Both the position numbers and the translations under genes were made by a program. A DNA stretch of 64,000 bases from Erwinia sp. (lineage in GTDB: Bacteria > Pseudomonadota > Gammaproteobacteria > Enterobacterales > Enterobacteriaceae). The stretch is from NCBI GenBank assembly GCA_964016415.1, contig OZ024666.1, positions 1,469,310 through 1,533,309 on the forward strand, in the 5' to 3' direction. Of the stretch, positions 29,104 through 38,440 are shown in pieces (position 1 is the first letter of the stretch; every line of letters begins with the position of its first letter). The notes below the pieces were generated by a model. It had not been told where the DNA came from and made no database searches. It worked only from the letters and a program-made list of their open reading frames with translations.

Positions 29104-29553
29104 ATGATGACTGAAAATAGTGAACGGCTGCCACTCGGTGAGATGGTGTTACGCACCCTCGCAATGCCTGCAGATACCAATCCTAATGGTGATATTTTTG
29201 GTGGCTGGTTGATGTCACAGATGGACATGGGAGGCGCGATTCTCGCTAAAGAGATAGCAGGCGGCAGAGTCGTAACCGTGCAGGTCGATGGTATGACATT
29301 TATGAAACCGGTTTCAGTTGGCGATGTGGTGAGTTGTCATGCGCGCTGTATCCGCACGGGATCCAGCTCCATAACTATCAATGTGGAAGTCTGGGTGAAA
29401 AAAGTCTCCTGCGAGCCGATTGGCCAGCGCTACTGTGCTACCGAGGCGGTGTTTATTTATGTTGCAGTGGACGCAGACAGTAAAGCCCGACCTCTGCCGG
29501 AAGGAAAACGTCACTTCGGATCAGATACCGCGCTTCACTCAAAGTCACGCTGA
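29104..29553 (+). CDS. yciA: acyl-CoA thioesterase YciA
   Basis: Hotdog-fold acyl-CoA thioesterase with broad substrate range. The protein has 149 residues from ATG 29104; ATG 29107 is equally possible, and TTG 29101 is unlikely. The conserved NPNGDIFGGWLMSQMD segment contains the active-site aspartate, and VEVWVKKVSCEPIGQRY follows. The ribosome site is modest (CAGAGA). Convergent with tonB across a bidirectional hairpin, as in E. coli. Confidence 0.94.
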   Translation: MMTENSERLPLGEMVLRTLAMPADTNPNGDIFGGWLMSQMDMGGAILAKEIAGGRVVTVQVDGMTFMKPVSVGDVVSCHARCIRTGSSSITINVEVWVKKVSCEPIGQRYCATEAVFIYVAVDADSKARPLPEGKRHFGSDTALHSKSR

Positions 29554-29562
29554 TATCACGGA

Positions 29563-29606
29563 GGCAACAGAGCCCTCACTTTCTGGTGAATACTGTTGCC
29601 CCCTTT
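29563..29606. terminator. bidirectional terminator between yciA and tonB
   Basis: GGCAACAG (29563-29570) pairs with CTGTTGCC (29593-29600); an inner TCAC/GTGA helix shortens the loop, and CCCCTTTT follows on the plus strand. E. coli also has a shared terminator between these genes. Confidence 0.6.
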
Positions 29607-29643
29607 TACTGCAAATCAGTCGCCTTATATAGCCAGCCTCCGG

Positions 29644-30426
29644 TTACTCCATCGACGCTCCACCGTCGATGCGAAAGACGATTGTCATGGTCAAATCCTT
29701 ACCTGGCCGATTCGCTTCATAGCGCCACTTCTTCATCGCGAGACGCACATCCCGTTCAAAAGTATTGCGTGGCTCCGCGGAAAGAATACGAATATTGTCT
29801 ACCGCACCTGAACTGTCGACATCATACTGCACCCTCACCCTTCCTTCGATTCTCAGTGCCTGTGCCCGTGAAGGATAAGTAGGTTTACCAGTTCTCAATG
29901 CTTTCGGTCCCCCGGTCGGAACGGCAGAGGATGCGGGTGATGTGGAGAGTTGGGGCGCAGTAGCAGGTTTACTCTGTGTATTCATCTCGTTAAATAGCGG
30001 AGAGGGGGTGACCTCTGGTGCCGGACGTGTTTCCGGTTTAACCTCTTTTTTCTCAACCCGCTTCTTAACCGGTTTAGGTTTTGGCTTGGGTTCCGGTTTA
30101 GGTTCCGGTCTGACAATCGGCACCGGATCCGGAAGTTTCGGTTCTGGTATCGGTTCTGGTATAGGCTCCGGTTGCACCACCGGCTCTGGCTCAGGAACTA
30201 TATCATTTACTGGTTCCGGCTGCGCTTCTGGCTGTGCTGCTGGCGCTTCTGGCTGCACTTCGGGCGCCACCAGCGAAACCTCAATAGCATGTTGCAAAGC
30301 CGGAGCCTGATGAGACTGATTCAACGACATATAAAGTATCCCGCCAATCACTGCAGCATGCAGTGTCACTGAAAACAGGACAGGCAGAGAGAGTCGGCGT
30401 GGTAAAGAAGGTTCAGTCAGCGTCAT
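29644..30426 (-). CDS. tonB: energy-transducing protein TonB
   Basis: Couples the proton-motive force via ExbB-ExbD to outer-membrane receptors for siderophores and cobalamin. From ATG 30426 ([11 protein letters not shown]; another ATG directly before it at 30429) it has 260 residues. There is an N-terminal anchor (about 14-34) with the SxxxH motif, a long Pro/Glu then Pro/Lys rich periplasmic spacer (about 50-150), and a C-terminal receptor-binding domain ([24 protein letters not shown]). The frame is open to 30522, but that stretch is cysteine-rich and not conserved. A candidate Fur box lies upstream. Confidence 0.95.
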   Translation of the reverse strand: MTLTEPSLPRRLSLPVLFSVTLHAAVIGGILYMSLNQSHQAPALQHAIEVSLVAPEVQPEAPAAQPEAQPEPVNDIVPEPEPVVQPEPIPEPIPEPKLPDPVPIVRPEPKPEPKPKPKPVKKRVEKKEVKPETRPAPEVTPSPLFNEMNTQSKPATAPQLSTSPASSAVPTGGPKALRTGKPTYPSRAQALRIEGRVRVQYDVDSSGAVDNIRILSAEPRNTFERDVRLAMKKWRYEANRPGKDLTMTIVFRIDGGASME

Positions 30427-30466
30427 CATTGTGTTTCTGTGCATCAATAGGATGGCTAAGTGTAAA

Positions 30467-30481
30467 TGCAAATAGCAATCA
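30467..30481. promoter_or_regulatory. candidate Fur box upstream of tonB
   Basis: TGCAAATAGCAATCA matches the 7-1-7 Fur consensus TGATAATnATTATCA at 10 of 14 defined positions, about 40 bases upstream of the tonB start. tonB is Fur-regulated in E. coli, but the match is imperfect. Confidence 0.4.
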
Positions 30482-30613
30482 GTTTCAACACACTTCCACC
30501 CACAACACATTTTACGTAACAATTGTTCGCCATCGGTTTGCTTTTTATTTGCAGATAATCTGTCGATGGCTTAAGTTAATATTTCAGTATTTCAATGAAA
30601 AGGAACCGTCACT

Positions 30614-30910
30614 GTGCTGTATGCAATTTATGCAGAAGATTATCCTGATTCTCTCGCTCATCGCCAGCAAGTTCGCCCCGCACACGTTGTCCGCTTACAA
30701 CAATTGCGCGACGCAGGTCGGTTGATTATCGCAGGCCCCCTGCCTGCGATAGAAAGCGATGAGCCTGGAGAGGCTGGTTATACAGGTTCCGTGATTATCG
30801 GTGAGTTCCCTTCACTTACCGACGCTGAGCGCTGGGCGAAAGATGACCCTTACCTTGCGGCTGGCGTCTATCGTAACGTCAGCGTAAAACCCTTTAAGCG
30901 CACTTTCTAG
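30614..30910 (+). CDS. yciI: YciI family protein
   Basis: Small ferredoxin-like-fold protein of unknown cellular role; the wider family includes dehydrochlorinase-like proteins. The 98 residues equal the E. coli protein and include the conserved HR..VRPAH, AGPLPA and DPY..AGVY segments with the putative active-site His/Asp. The start is GTG (30614), with AGGA nine bases upstream; no ATG gives the conserved N-terminus. Divergent from tonB, as in E. coli. Confidence 0.93.
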   Translation: MLYAIYAEDYPDSLAHRQQVRPAHVVRLQQLRDAGRLIIAGPLPAIESDEPGEAGYTGSVIIGEFPSLTDAERWAKDDPYLAAGVYRNVSVKPFKRTF

Positions 30911-30995
30911 TTTATACCTGGTATCCACACAGGTGGCTGCGCATTGACATGACAGGAAAAGTCATATCACCTTCTGCCAGGAGAGTGCTCTTCTG

Positions 30996-31026
30996 GCGCC
31001 CGTGAGCCGGGCGCTATTTAACTTTG
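30996..31026 (+). terminator. terminator after yciI
   Basis: GCGCCCG (30996-31002) pairs perfectly with CGGGCGC (31008-31014) around TGAGC, followed by a loose T-rich stretch (TATTTAACTTTG). Confidence 0.6.
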
Positions 31027-31162
31027 TCTTTGTCGGAAAAGAGCGCCATAGCGAACCGTTGCCAGCCAACCGCTCTGACACAACTGACTATGCAAAAACA
31101 GTGCTTCGCACCACTGACAGCATCCACTTTTTTTATTGCGTGTGAACAGGACCTTCACAGAT

Positions 31163-32623
31163 ATGACAACATTTTATACGCTGCTCAGCTGGTTACTTAT
31201 TTTTGGCTACTGGTTGCTTATAGCCGGAATCACGTTACGCATCCTGATGAAACGTCGTTCTGTACCCTCAGCAATGGCCTGGTTGCTGATCATTTATATT
31301 CTTCCTATGGTAGGAATTCTCGCCTATCTTTCGTTCGGTGAACTTCATCTGGGAAAACGGCGTGCGGAACGGGCAAAAACGATGTGGCCATCGACTGCTC
31401 GCTGGCTGAATGATCTGAAATCCTGTCATCATATTTTCACGCATAAAAATAGTGAGGTAGCGCGCTCACTGTTTAAACTTTGCGAAAATCGTCAGGGTCT
31501 TGCAGGTGTGAAGGGAAACCAGCTGCAGTTACTGACTTCAACAGATGAAACACTGCATACCCTGATCAAGGATATACAGCAAGCTGAGCAACGTATCGAC
31601 ATGGTATTCTACATCTGGCAGCCGGGTGGGTTAGCTGATGAAGTTGCGCACGCCTTACTTGATGCGTCGATTCGTGGGGTCCATTGTAGGTTGATGCTCG
31701 ATTCTGCCGGAAGTGTGCAATTTTTTCGTAGCGAATGGCCTGCCAGAATGCGTAAGGCTGGGATCGAAGTCGTTGAATCGCTCAAAGTGAGTCTGTTACG
31801 TGTTTTCCTGCGCCGTATGGATTTGCGTCAGCATCGTAAAATCGTGTTGATTGATAATTATATTGCCTACACAGGCAGTATGAACCTGGTGGATCCCCGT
31901 TTTTTTAAACAAAATGCCGGGGTCGGGCAATGGATTGATCTGATGGCAAGAATGGAAGGTCCGGTGGCTACAACGCTGGGTATCATCTATGCCTGCGACT
32001 GGGAAATCGAAACAGGCAAACGCCTGCTGCCTCCGCCGCCTGATAAAAATATCATGCCTTTCGAGCAAGCCAGTGGACACACTATCCAGATTATTGCGTC
32101 TGGTCCCGGTTTTCCTGAAGATTTAATCCATCAGGCCATGCTGACGGCTATCTATGCGGCCCATGAACAGCTAGTCATGACAACTCCCTACTTCGTTCCC
32201 AGTGATGACTTACTGCATGCGATTTGTACCGCAGCTGAACGGGGTGTAGATGTGAAATTGATTGTTCCCCGTGACAATGACTCACTCCTGGTTGGCTGGG
32301 CCAGCCGTGCATTTTTCGCCGAATTGCTGAATGCCGGGGTGAAAATTTATCAATTTGAGGGTGGCCTGCTACATACCAAAAGCGTGCTGGTTGACGGCCA
32401 ATTGAGTTTAGTTGGCACCGTTAATCTCGATATGCGCAGCCTGTGGCTGAATTTTGAAATCACCCTTGTGATTGATGACCATGCTTTTGGTGATGATTTA
32501 GCCGCCGTACAGTCTGATTATATTGCCCGTTCTCAGTTACTTGATGCCAGAAAATGGGGCCGTCGGGCGGTCTGGCAACGTGTTGTTGAACGCTTATTTT
32601 ACTTCTTCAGTCCGTTACTGTAA
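31163..32623 (+). CDS. clsA: cardiolipin synthase A ClsA
   Basis: Inner-membrane phospholipase-D-family enzyme making cardiolipin from two phosphatidylglycerols. From ATG 31163 ([12 protein letters not shown]) it has 486 residues, identical in length to E. coli ClsA. Two N-terminal membrane helices (about 3-23 and 38-58) precede two HKD motifs: HRKIVLID and HTKSVLVD, each followed by G(S/T)xN (GSMN, GTVN). The open frame from 31136 adds nine non-conserved residues. yciU follows after 42 bases. Confidence 0.95.
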   Translation: MTTFYTLLSWLLIFGYWLLIAGITLRILMKRRSVPSAMAWLLIIYILPMVGILAYLSFGELHLGKRRAERAKTMWPSTARWLNDLKSCHHIFTHKNSEVARSLFKLCENRQGLAGVKGNQLQLLTSTDETLHTLIKDIQQAEQRIDMVFYIWQPGGLADEVAHALLDASIRGVHCRLMLDSAGSVQFFRSEWPARMRKAGIEVVESLKVSLLRVFLRRMDLRQHRKIVLIDNYIAYTGSMNLVDPRFFKQNAGVGQWIDLMARMEGPVATTLGIIYACDWEIETGKRLLPPPPDKNIMPFEQASGHTIQIIASGPGFPEDLIHQAMLTAIYAAHEQLVMTTPYFVPSDDLLHAICTAAERGVDVKLIVPRDNDSLLVGWASRAFFAELLNAGVKIYQFEGGLLHTKSVLVDGQLSLVGTVNLDMRSLWLNFEITLVIDDHAFGDDLAAVQSDYIARSQLLDARKWGRRAVWQRVVERLFYFFSPLL

Positions 32624-32665
32624 AAAGGCGACTGGAACTCTGCTTTATCAGCAACAGGATACGTG

Positions 32666-32989
32666 ATGAATTTAGACAATCGCCTGAGTGAAGATGAGAC
32701 CCTGGAACAGGCATACGATATCTTCCTCGAACTGGCCGGTGATAACCTTGATCCGGCTGATATCATTCTCTTCAACCTTCAATTTGAAACTCGTGGCGGG
32801 GCTGAATTGTTTGACCCCTCTGAAGAGTGGCTGCAGCATGTTGATTTTGACGTTAATCCCGATTTTTTCGCAGAGGTCGTTATTGGACTGGGTCCCGATG
32901 AGGGTGAGCCAGTTGATGATGTTTTTGCCCATATTCTGCTTTGCCGGGAAAAAGATCACAAACTGTGTCACATTTTATGGCGTGAATAA
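32666..32989 (+). CDS. yciU: acidic DNA-mimic-like protein YciU (UPF0263)
   Basis: Small, very acidic protein of 107 residues from ATG 32666, with AGGA upstream (a GTG at 32663 is also in frame). It belongs to the HI1450-type family proposed to mimic double-stranded DNA. The Asp/Glu-rich surface is obvious ([21 protein letters not shown]). It follows clsA, as in E. coli. In E. coli the oppABCDF genes lie between yciU and ychE; here ychE begins at once. Confidence 0.92.
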   Translation: MNLDNRLSEDETLEQAYDIFLELAGDNLDPADIILFNLQFETRGGAELFDPSEEWLQHVDFDVNPDFFAEVVIGLGPDEGEPVDDVFAHILLCREKDHKLCHILWRE

Positions 32990-33006
32990 ATCTCAGCCAC
33001 GAACCC

Positions 33007-33041
33007 CTTTTTCCTGCTCAGCCAGCCAGACCAGGAAAAAG
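33007..33041. terminator. bidirectional terminator between yciU and ychE
   Basis: CTTTTTCCTG (33007-33016) and CAGGAAAAAG (33032-33041) are fully complementary, giving a stem with T-rich ends on both strands. It overlaps the last codons of ychE. Confidence 0.65.
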
Positions 33042-33665
33042 TGCTTTAGTACCCGTGACAACAAACTCTATCCCCAGCGACATCAACAAGAGTCCCATGA
33101 TTCGTGTCACTACGTTTATTCCTGTTTGACCCAGCCCGCGAACCAGTAAAGGGGCGAGGCGGAACAGTTGCCAACAGCATCCGGCAAACAATGCAATAGC
33201 CACGCTGAAACCAAGTAAATTTTGCCAGCCAGTAAACCGTGTACTCCATACGATCGTCGAACTGATCGCCCCAGGCCCTGCCATTAAAGGCAGTGCAAGA
33301 GGGACAACGCCAATACTCTCCCTTATCGCTGTCTCGGTTTTCTCCTGTTTGTTCTGCTTATCCTCGCCTAATTTGCCGCTTATCATCGACATCGCAATAG
33401 TGACAACAAGAATTCCGCCCGCGATACGGAAAGAATCAATCGAGATACCAAACACGTGCAAAATTCCATCACCGAGAAACAGCGAGGTCCACAGAATAAT
33501 TGCCACAGAAAGACTGGCGGTCAGATTAGTTTTATTTCTGGCTGCAGGTACCTGGTGACTGGTCATACTGATGAAAACAGGAATAATGCCAACCGGATTA
33601 ACCAGAGCAAATAAGCCAACAAAAAATTTGATATAACTAGAAAGATCCAGCAAGGTCGGGCTCAA
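33018..33665 (-). CDS. ychE: MarC-family membrane protein YchE
   Basis: Six-span inner-membrane protein of the MarC/UPF0056 family; function unknown. The 215 residues equal the E. coli length when read from a TTG start at 33665, which has GGAG six bases upstream. No ATG would preserve the N-terminus. Conserved segments are FALVNPVGIIPVFISMT and LPLMAGPGAISS. Convergent with yciU and divergent from adhE. Confidence 0.92.
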   Translation of the reverse strand: MSPTLLDLSSYIKFFVGLFALVNPVGIIPVFISMTSHQVPAARNKTNLTASLSVAIILWTSLFLGDGILHVFGISIDSFRIAGGILVVTIAMSMISGKLGEDKQNKQEKTETAIRESIGVVPLALPLMAGPGAISSTIVWSTRFTGWQNLLGFSVAIALFAGCCWQLFRLAPLLVRGLGQTGINVVTRIMGLLLMSLGIEFVVTGTKALFPGLAG

Positions 33666-34131
33666 GTGATTCTCCAGATAGGCGGGCTAAATTTCCCGCT
33701 AATGTAAAACAAAAATGACACTGTTACCATCGGTGAAAGGTAGCTTATAGCACTTAATTTTAGTTACCAAATAGTTTTTTAAACCATAGAAAATTCAATA
33801 ATAAAATCATTCCACCGCAATAGCGGAAAGCGATGGAAAACCAATACGCTCTCATTACCCGAAAAGAAACATCCCCCCTCGCTGAATGGAATCAGCCTTT
33901 AAAAAACATGATCCAGATCAAAATATACCAATGACATAGTGAGTAAGCTCGTTATTAGCAGCAAGGGATTTCGCTTCTCTCTCTTGCTTCCGGTAGTAAA
34001 GTGCCAAACTCTTTAAGTAAACCTGTTTAGGTATTATTGGCAATAACGCAACACTTTTTTTGTGTCGCAATTTCCAGTCGCACTGATGGCTTGTTTACTA
34101 ATAGAGTTTAAACTTTCATCAGGAGAGCATT
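33666..34131. other. ychE-adhE intergenic region
   Basis: About 466 bases, AT-rich in the middle, expected to contain the adhE promoter and its long leader. A near-consensus FNR site lies at 33908-33921. Beyond this and the adhE ribosome site (CAGGAGAG) I see no gene. Confidence 0.5.
33908..33921. promoter_or_regulatory. FNR-like site upstream of adhE
   Basis: ATGATccagATCAA matches nine of ten positions of TTGATnnnnATCAA, 210 bases before the adhE start. Anaerobic induction of adhE would fit, but direct FNR control is an inference. Confidence 0.45.
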
Positions 34132-36816
34132 ATGGCCGTTACTAATGTTGCTGAACTTAACGCACTGGTTGAACGTGTTAAAAAAGCACAGCGTGAATAT
34201 GCCAATTTCACCCAGGAGCAGGTTGATAAAATCTTCCGCGCTGCCGCACTGGCTGCCGCCGATGCCAGAATTCCGCTGGCCAAGATGGCCGTCGCAGAAT
34301 CAGGTATGGGTATTGTCGAAGACAAAGTCATTAAAAACCACTTTGCCTCAGAATATATCTACAACGCCTATAAAGATGAAAAAACCTGTGGCATTCTCGA
34401 TACAGATGACACATTCGGTACCATTACTATTGCTGAACCTACTGGCCTGATTTGCGGTATCGTCCCCACCACTAATCCAACCTCAACCGCTATTTTCAAG
34501 GCGCTTATCAGCCTGAAAACCCGTAACGGTATTATCTTTTCTCCGCACCCCCGCGCAAAAGATGCAACGAATAAAGCCGCTGATATTGTTCTGCAGGCTG
34601 CGATTGCCGCAGGTGCGCCTAAAGATATAATTGGCTGGATTGATGTACCGTCTGTCGAGCTATCAAACCAACTGATGCATCACCCTGATATCAACCTCAT
34701 TCTGGCAACCGGTGGTCCAGGCATGGTGAAAGCCGCCTACAGTTCCGGGAAACCTGCGATTGGTGTGGGTGCCGGTAATACCCCAGTGGTGATTGATGAG
34801 ACAGCGGATATCAAGCGTGCGGTTGCGTCTATTCTGATGTCCAAAACGTTCGATAACGGTGTGATCTGTGCTTCTGAGCAGTCCGTCATTGTTGTCGACT
34901 CCGTATATGAGGCTGTACGTGAGCGCTTTGCAAGTCATGGCGGTTACCTGCTGCAGGGTAAAGAGCTGAAAGCCATCCAGGATATCATCCTGAAAAACGG
35001 CGCACTGAATGCGGCTATCGTGGGTCAGCCAGCAGTCAAAATTGCCGAAATGGCAGGTATCACTGTTCCAGGCAATACCAAAATATTGATTGGTGAAGTC
35101 AAACTGGTCGATGAGACTGAACCGTTTGCGCATGAAAAGCTCTCTCCGACACTCGCTATGTATCGTGCAAAAGATTTTGCCGATACGGTGGATAAAGCAG
35201 AACAGTTAGTTGCCATGGGCGGCATCGGTCATACTTCATGTCTGTATACCGATCAGGATAATGAACGTGAGCGCGTCAACTATTTTGGCGACAAAATTAA
35301 AACTGCACGTATTCTTATCAATACGCCTGCTTCGCAAGGCGGAATCGGTGACCTGTATAACTTCAAACTCGCACCGTCCCTGACCCTGGGATGCGGCTCA
35401 TGGGGTGGGAACTCCATCTCTGAGAATGTTGGACCAAAACATCTTATCAACAAGAAAACTGTGGCCAAGCGAGCTGAGAATATGTTGTGGCATAAACTTC
35501 CCAAATCAATCTACTTCCGTCGTGGCTCGCTGCCTATTGCCATGGAAGAGGTCGCTACCGACGGTGCGAAACGTGCTTTCATCGTCACCGACCGTTTCCT
35601 GTTCAACAACGGCTATACAGATCAGATCGTTGCCATCCTCACCTCACACGGCATCGAAACAGAAGTCTTCTTCGAGGTAGAGGCCGATCCAACACTGAGC
35701 ATTGTACGTAAAGGTGCCGAACAAATGCACTCTTTCAAACCTGATGTGATTATTGCATTAGGCGGCGGTTCACCGATGGATGCAGCAAAAATCATGTGGG
35801 TCATGTACGAGCATCCTGAAACGCACTTTGAAGAGCTGGCGTTACGTTTTATGGATATCCGGAAACGTATTTACAAGTTCCCCAAAATGGGTGTGAAGGC
35901 GAAAATGATCGCCATCACCACCACATCAGGTACCGGCTCAGAAGTGACACCTTTCGCGGTGGTGACTGATGACACTACCGGACAGAAATACCCTCTGGCA
36001 GATTACGCACTGACCCCGGATATGGCGATTGTTGATGCCAACCTGGTGATGAGTATGCCGAAATCTCTCTGTGCCTTTGGTGGACTCGATGCGGTAACGC
36101 ATGCCCTTGAAGCCTATGTCTCGGTACTGGCTAACGAGTATTCCGATGGTCAGGCCCTGCAGGCACTGAAATTACTGCAAACACACCTGCCAGATAGCTA
36201 CCGCGATGGGGCTAAAAACCCTGTAGCTCGTGAGCGCGTACATAATGCTGCAACTATCGCTGGTATTGCGTTCGCAAATGCTTTCCTCGGTGTATGTCAC
36301 TCTATGGCACACAAATTAGGGTCTGAGTTCCATATTCCTCACGGTCTGGCCAACGCATTGCTGATTTGTAATGTCATTCGCTACAATGCTAATGACAACC
36401 CAACCAAACAAGCCGCGTTCAGTCAGTATGACCGTCCTCAGGCTCGTCGCCGCTATGCTGAGGTTGCCGATCATCTTGGCCTTACTGCCACAGGCGACCG
36501 CACAGGGAAGAAAATTGAAAAATTGCTTAACTGGCTCGAAGGTCTTAAAGCGGAACTGGGCATTCCAAAATCAATCCGTGAGGCTGGTGTACAGGAAGCT
36601 GACTTCCTGGCGAAAATTGATAAGCTGTCTGATGATGCTTTCGATGATCAATGTACCGGTGCTAACCCACGTTATCCGCTGATTTCTGAACTGAAACAGA
36701 TTATGCTGGACAGTTTCTATGGCCGTGAGTTCACCGAGTCGTTTGAGGAAACACCAAAAGCGGCGACTGTCGAAGTCAGTGAAAGCAAAAAGGCCGAAAA
36801 GAGAGTTAAAAAATAA
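34132..36816 (+). CDS. adhE: bifunctional acetaldehyde-CoA/alcohol dehydrogenase AdhE
   Basis: Fermentation enzyme reducing acetyl-CoA to acetaldehyde and then ethanol; forms long spirosome filaments. The 894 residues (E. coli 891) comprise an N-terminal aldehyde dehydrogenase domain with Cys246 (DNGVICASEQ), a short linker, and a C-terminal iron-dependent alcohol dehydrogenase (about 450-870) with GGGSPMDAAK, the GLDAVTHALEAYVS signature and the metal histidines in CHSMAHKLGSEFHIPHG. Good ribosome site CAGGAGAG. An intrinsic terminator follows directly. Confidence 0.97.
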   Translation: MAVTNVAELNALVERVKKAQREYANFTQEQVDKIFRAAALAAADARIPLAKMAVAESGMGIVEDKVIKNHFASEYIYNAYKDEKTCGILDTDDTFGTITIAEPTGLICGIVPTTNPTSTAIFKALISLKTRNGIIFSPHPRAKDATNKAADIVLQAAIAAGAPKDIIGWIDVPSVELSNQLMHHPDINLILATGGPGMVKAAYSSGKPAIGVGAGNTPVVIDETADIKRAVASILMSKTFDNGVICASEQSVIVVDSVYEAVRERFASHGGYLLQGKELKAIQDIILKNGALNAAIVGQPAVKIAEMAGITVPGNTKILIGEVKLVDETEPFAHEKLSPTLAMYRAKDFADTVDKAEQLVAMGGIGHTSCLYTDQDNERERVNYFGDKIKTARILINTPASQGGIGDLYNFKLAPSLTLGCGSWGGNSISENVGPKHLINKKTVAKRAENMLWHKLPKSIYFRRGSLPIAMEEVATDGAKRAFIVTDRFLFNNGYTDQIVAILTSHGIETEVFFEVEADPTLSIVRKGAEQMHSFKPDVIIALGGGSPMDAAKIMWVMYEHPETHFEELALRFMDIRKRIYKFPKMGVKAKMIAITTTSGTGSEVTPFAVVTDDTTGQKYPLADYALTPDMAIVDANLVMSMPKSLCAFGGLDAVTHALEAYVSVLANEYSDGQALQALKLLQTHLPDSYRDGAKNPVARERVHNAATIAGIAFANAFLGVCHSMAHKLGSEFHIPHGLANALLICNVIRYNANDNPTKQAAFSQYDRPQARRRYAEVADHLGLTATGDRTGKKIEKLLNWLEGLKAELGIPKSIREAGVQEADFLAKIDKLSDDAFDDQCTGANPRYPLISELKQIMLDSFYGREFTESFEETPKAATVEVSESKKAEKRVKK

Positions 36817-36839
36817 TATGTGTTAAGTTGACACTTACA

Positions 36840-36866
36840 GCCCGCCACGTTGTGGTGGGCTTTTTT
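36840..36866 (+). terminator. adhE intrinsic terminator
   Basis: GCCCGCCAC (36840-36848) pairs with GTGGTGGGC (36852-36860; one G:T) around GTT, followed by six T residues. Confidence 0.9.
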
Positions 36867-36926
36867 GACAGCAATACCACATTTACTCCACAACGCCGTT
36901 ATCGAAACCACAAACAAAGTAATTTT

Positions 36927-37520
36927 TTACCGCACCACTTCTTTGGTCTGGATGGCCTGTTTGTAGTGCTTACGACACACCGAGATATAGCGCTCATTAC
37001 CGCCGATAACTACTTGCTCCCCCTCACTAAAAGCTAGCCCATGCTCATCAAGACGCAATACCATACTGGCCTTGCGGCCACAATGACAGACTGTTTTCAG
37101 CTCAATCAGTTTATCTGCCCAGGCGAGTAAATATTGACTGCCACTGAAGAGTTCGCCCCTGAAATCACTGCGTAATCCATAGCATAACACCGGTATATCC
37201 AGCTCGTCGACCACGTCTGTCAACGCCTGAACTTGCTGGCGGGTAAGAAACTGACACTCATCAATCAGTATGCAATCGATAGTACTGGCTTGATGAGCCT
37301 GTGCTATCTCAGTGAACATCGGTGTATCAGCATTGAAGAGTTTTGCTGGAGAAGAGAGTCCGATCCGCGAACTGACTTTACCAACCCCGTAGCGATTATC
37401 AATTTCCGCAGTATAAACGACGGTTCTCATCCCGCGTTCCTGGTAGTTATACGAGGATTGAAGCAGTGCGGTTGATTTGCCTGCATTCATTGCGGAATAA
37501 TAAAAATACAACTGAGCCAT
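36927..37520 (-). CDS. tdk: thymidine kinase Tdk
   Basis: Type II thymidine kinase of the salvage pathway: phosphorylates thymidine with ATP. The 197 residues have the P-loop in [12 protein letters not shown] (about 8-19), the DECQFL segment with the catalytic glutamate, and four zinc cysteines in two clusters (CHCGR and SVCRKH). Slightly shorter than E. coli (205) at the C-terminus. Convergent with adhE and divergent from hns. Confidence 0.95.
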   Translation of the reverse strand: MAQLYFYYSAMNAGKSTALLQSSYNYQERGMRTVVYTAEIDNRYGVGKVSSRIGLSSPAKLFNADTPMFTEIAQAHQASTIDCILIDECQFLTRQQVQALTDVVDELDIPVLCYGLRSDFRGELFSGSQYLLAWADKLIELKTVCHCGRKASMVLRLDEHGLAFSEGEQVVIGGNERYISVCRKHYKQAIQTKEVVR

Positions 37521-37955
37521 GTAAAAAGGGGTCCTGAGTAAAATCGGCGTTAGCTATATCATAACATAACATTGACCGCAGCCGCTCCTCACGGAGCAAA
37601 CGCAAGCGTTTGAAAGCACCTGATAACGAGGAAAATATCCGATTTAAATTATTATCTCTCTTATAAACAGCACGAAAATAAGTTACATCTTTATGTTCAT
37701 CTTCCCATCGGCAAAAAGAAAGATTTCAACTATCCATATTAACCGGAAAATGCGTGAAGCTGTTAATTATAGCTAAAACACAATCACATAAGATATGCTT
37801 AATTTTTTCTTTCGCACTCTCATACTTTATTTATTTTTACCTGAAATGCTGAAGCAAACTTAAGATATTTTTACTTGCTTACAAATTTAAGCATTGCAGA
37901 ACCTAAACCGTGTCTTTATTATTAGCCTCACCCCATTGGTTTCGAGATTTTAGTA
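37521..37955. other. tdk-hns divergent intergenic region
   Basis: About 435 bases, strongly AT-rich on the hns side. Near tdk there are two adjacent hairpins: GCTCC/GGAGC (37584-37597) and CAAACGC/GCGTTTG (37597-37612). AT-rich DNA before hns would fit autoregulation by H-NS. No additional gene is visible. Confidence 0.5.
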
Positions 37956-38363
37956 ATGAATGATGTTTTAAAAGTTCTGAGTAATATACGTAGTCTGCGA
38001 GCACAAGCACGTGAATGCAGTCTGGAAACTTTAGAAGAAATACTGGAAAAATTGAGCGTCGTAGTTAATGAACGCCGTGAAGATGAAGCGCTCTATCAAC
38101 AGGAGAACGCTGAGCGTGAGCGTAAACTTGAGCAATATCGTGCAATGTTAATTGCAGACGGCATTGACCCGAATGAGCTTCTTTCAGCCACTAGCGTAAC
38201 GAAAGTAGCCAATAAAGCAAAACGCCCTGCTCGTCCTGCTAAATACAGATACACTGATGAAAATGGTGAATCACGTACATGGACAGGTCAAGGGAGAACA
38301 CCAGCGATGATTAAATCCGCCATGGAAAATGAGGGTAAAACTCTCGACGATTTCCTGCTCTAA
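37956..38363 (+). CDS. hns: nucleoid-associated silencer H-NS
   Basis: Global silencer that binds AT-rich DNA and condenses the chromosome. The 135 residues contain the N-terminal coiled-coil oligomerisation region (about 1-65, with the conserved [14 protein letters not shown]-like start [14 protein letters not shown]) and the C-terminal DNA-binding domain with the AT-hook-like loop [12 protein letters not shown] (about 109-120). E. coli H-NS has 137 residues. Its presence beside AT-rich accessory genes in this window is relevant to their likely silencing. Confidence 0.96.
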   Translation: MNDVLKVLSNIRSLRAQARECSLETLEEILEKLSVVVNERREDEALYQQENAERERKLEQYRAMLIADGIDPNELLSATSVTKVANKAKRPARPAKYRYTDENGESRTWTGQGRTPAMIKSAMENEGKTLDDFLL

Positions 38364-38392
38364 TCAAGTCAGGATAACGGGTGATTCACCCT

Positions 38393-38430
38393 AAAATAAA
38401 AAGGAAGACCGTGGTCTTCCTTTTTATTTT
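38393..38430. terminator. perfect bidirectional terminator after hns
   Basis: An 18-bp perfect inverted repeat (38393-38410 with 38413-38430), GC-rich at the tip (GGAAGACC/GGTCTTCC) and ending in TTTTTATTTT on either strand. It would end both hns and the convergent epimerase gene. Confidence 0.92.
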
Positions 38431-38440
38431 GAGCTGTAAA

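Noticed and set aside
30037-30200. Tandem short repeats as a possible CRISPR or VNTR
   Set aside because: They encode the Pro-Glu and Pro-Lys dipeptides of TonB; no repeat-spacer structure.
29942-30310. Gly/Ser-rich repetitive frame on the plus strand
   Set aside because: Mirror image of the Pro/Glu/Lys-rich spacer of TonB, not a real glycine-rich protein.
34663-35133. 156-codon frame on the minus strand
   Set aside because: Antisense shadow within adhE, whose opposite frame is fully conserved.
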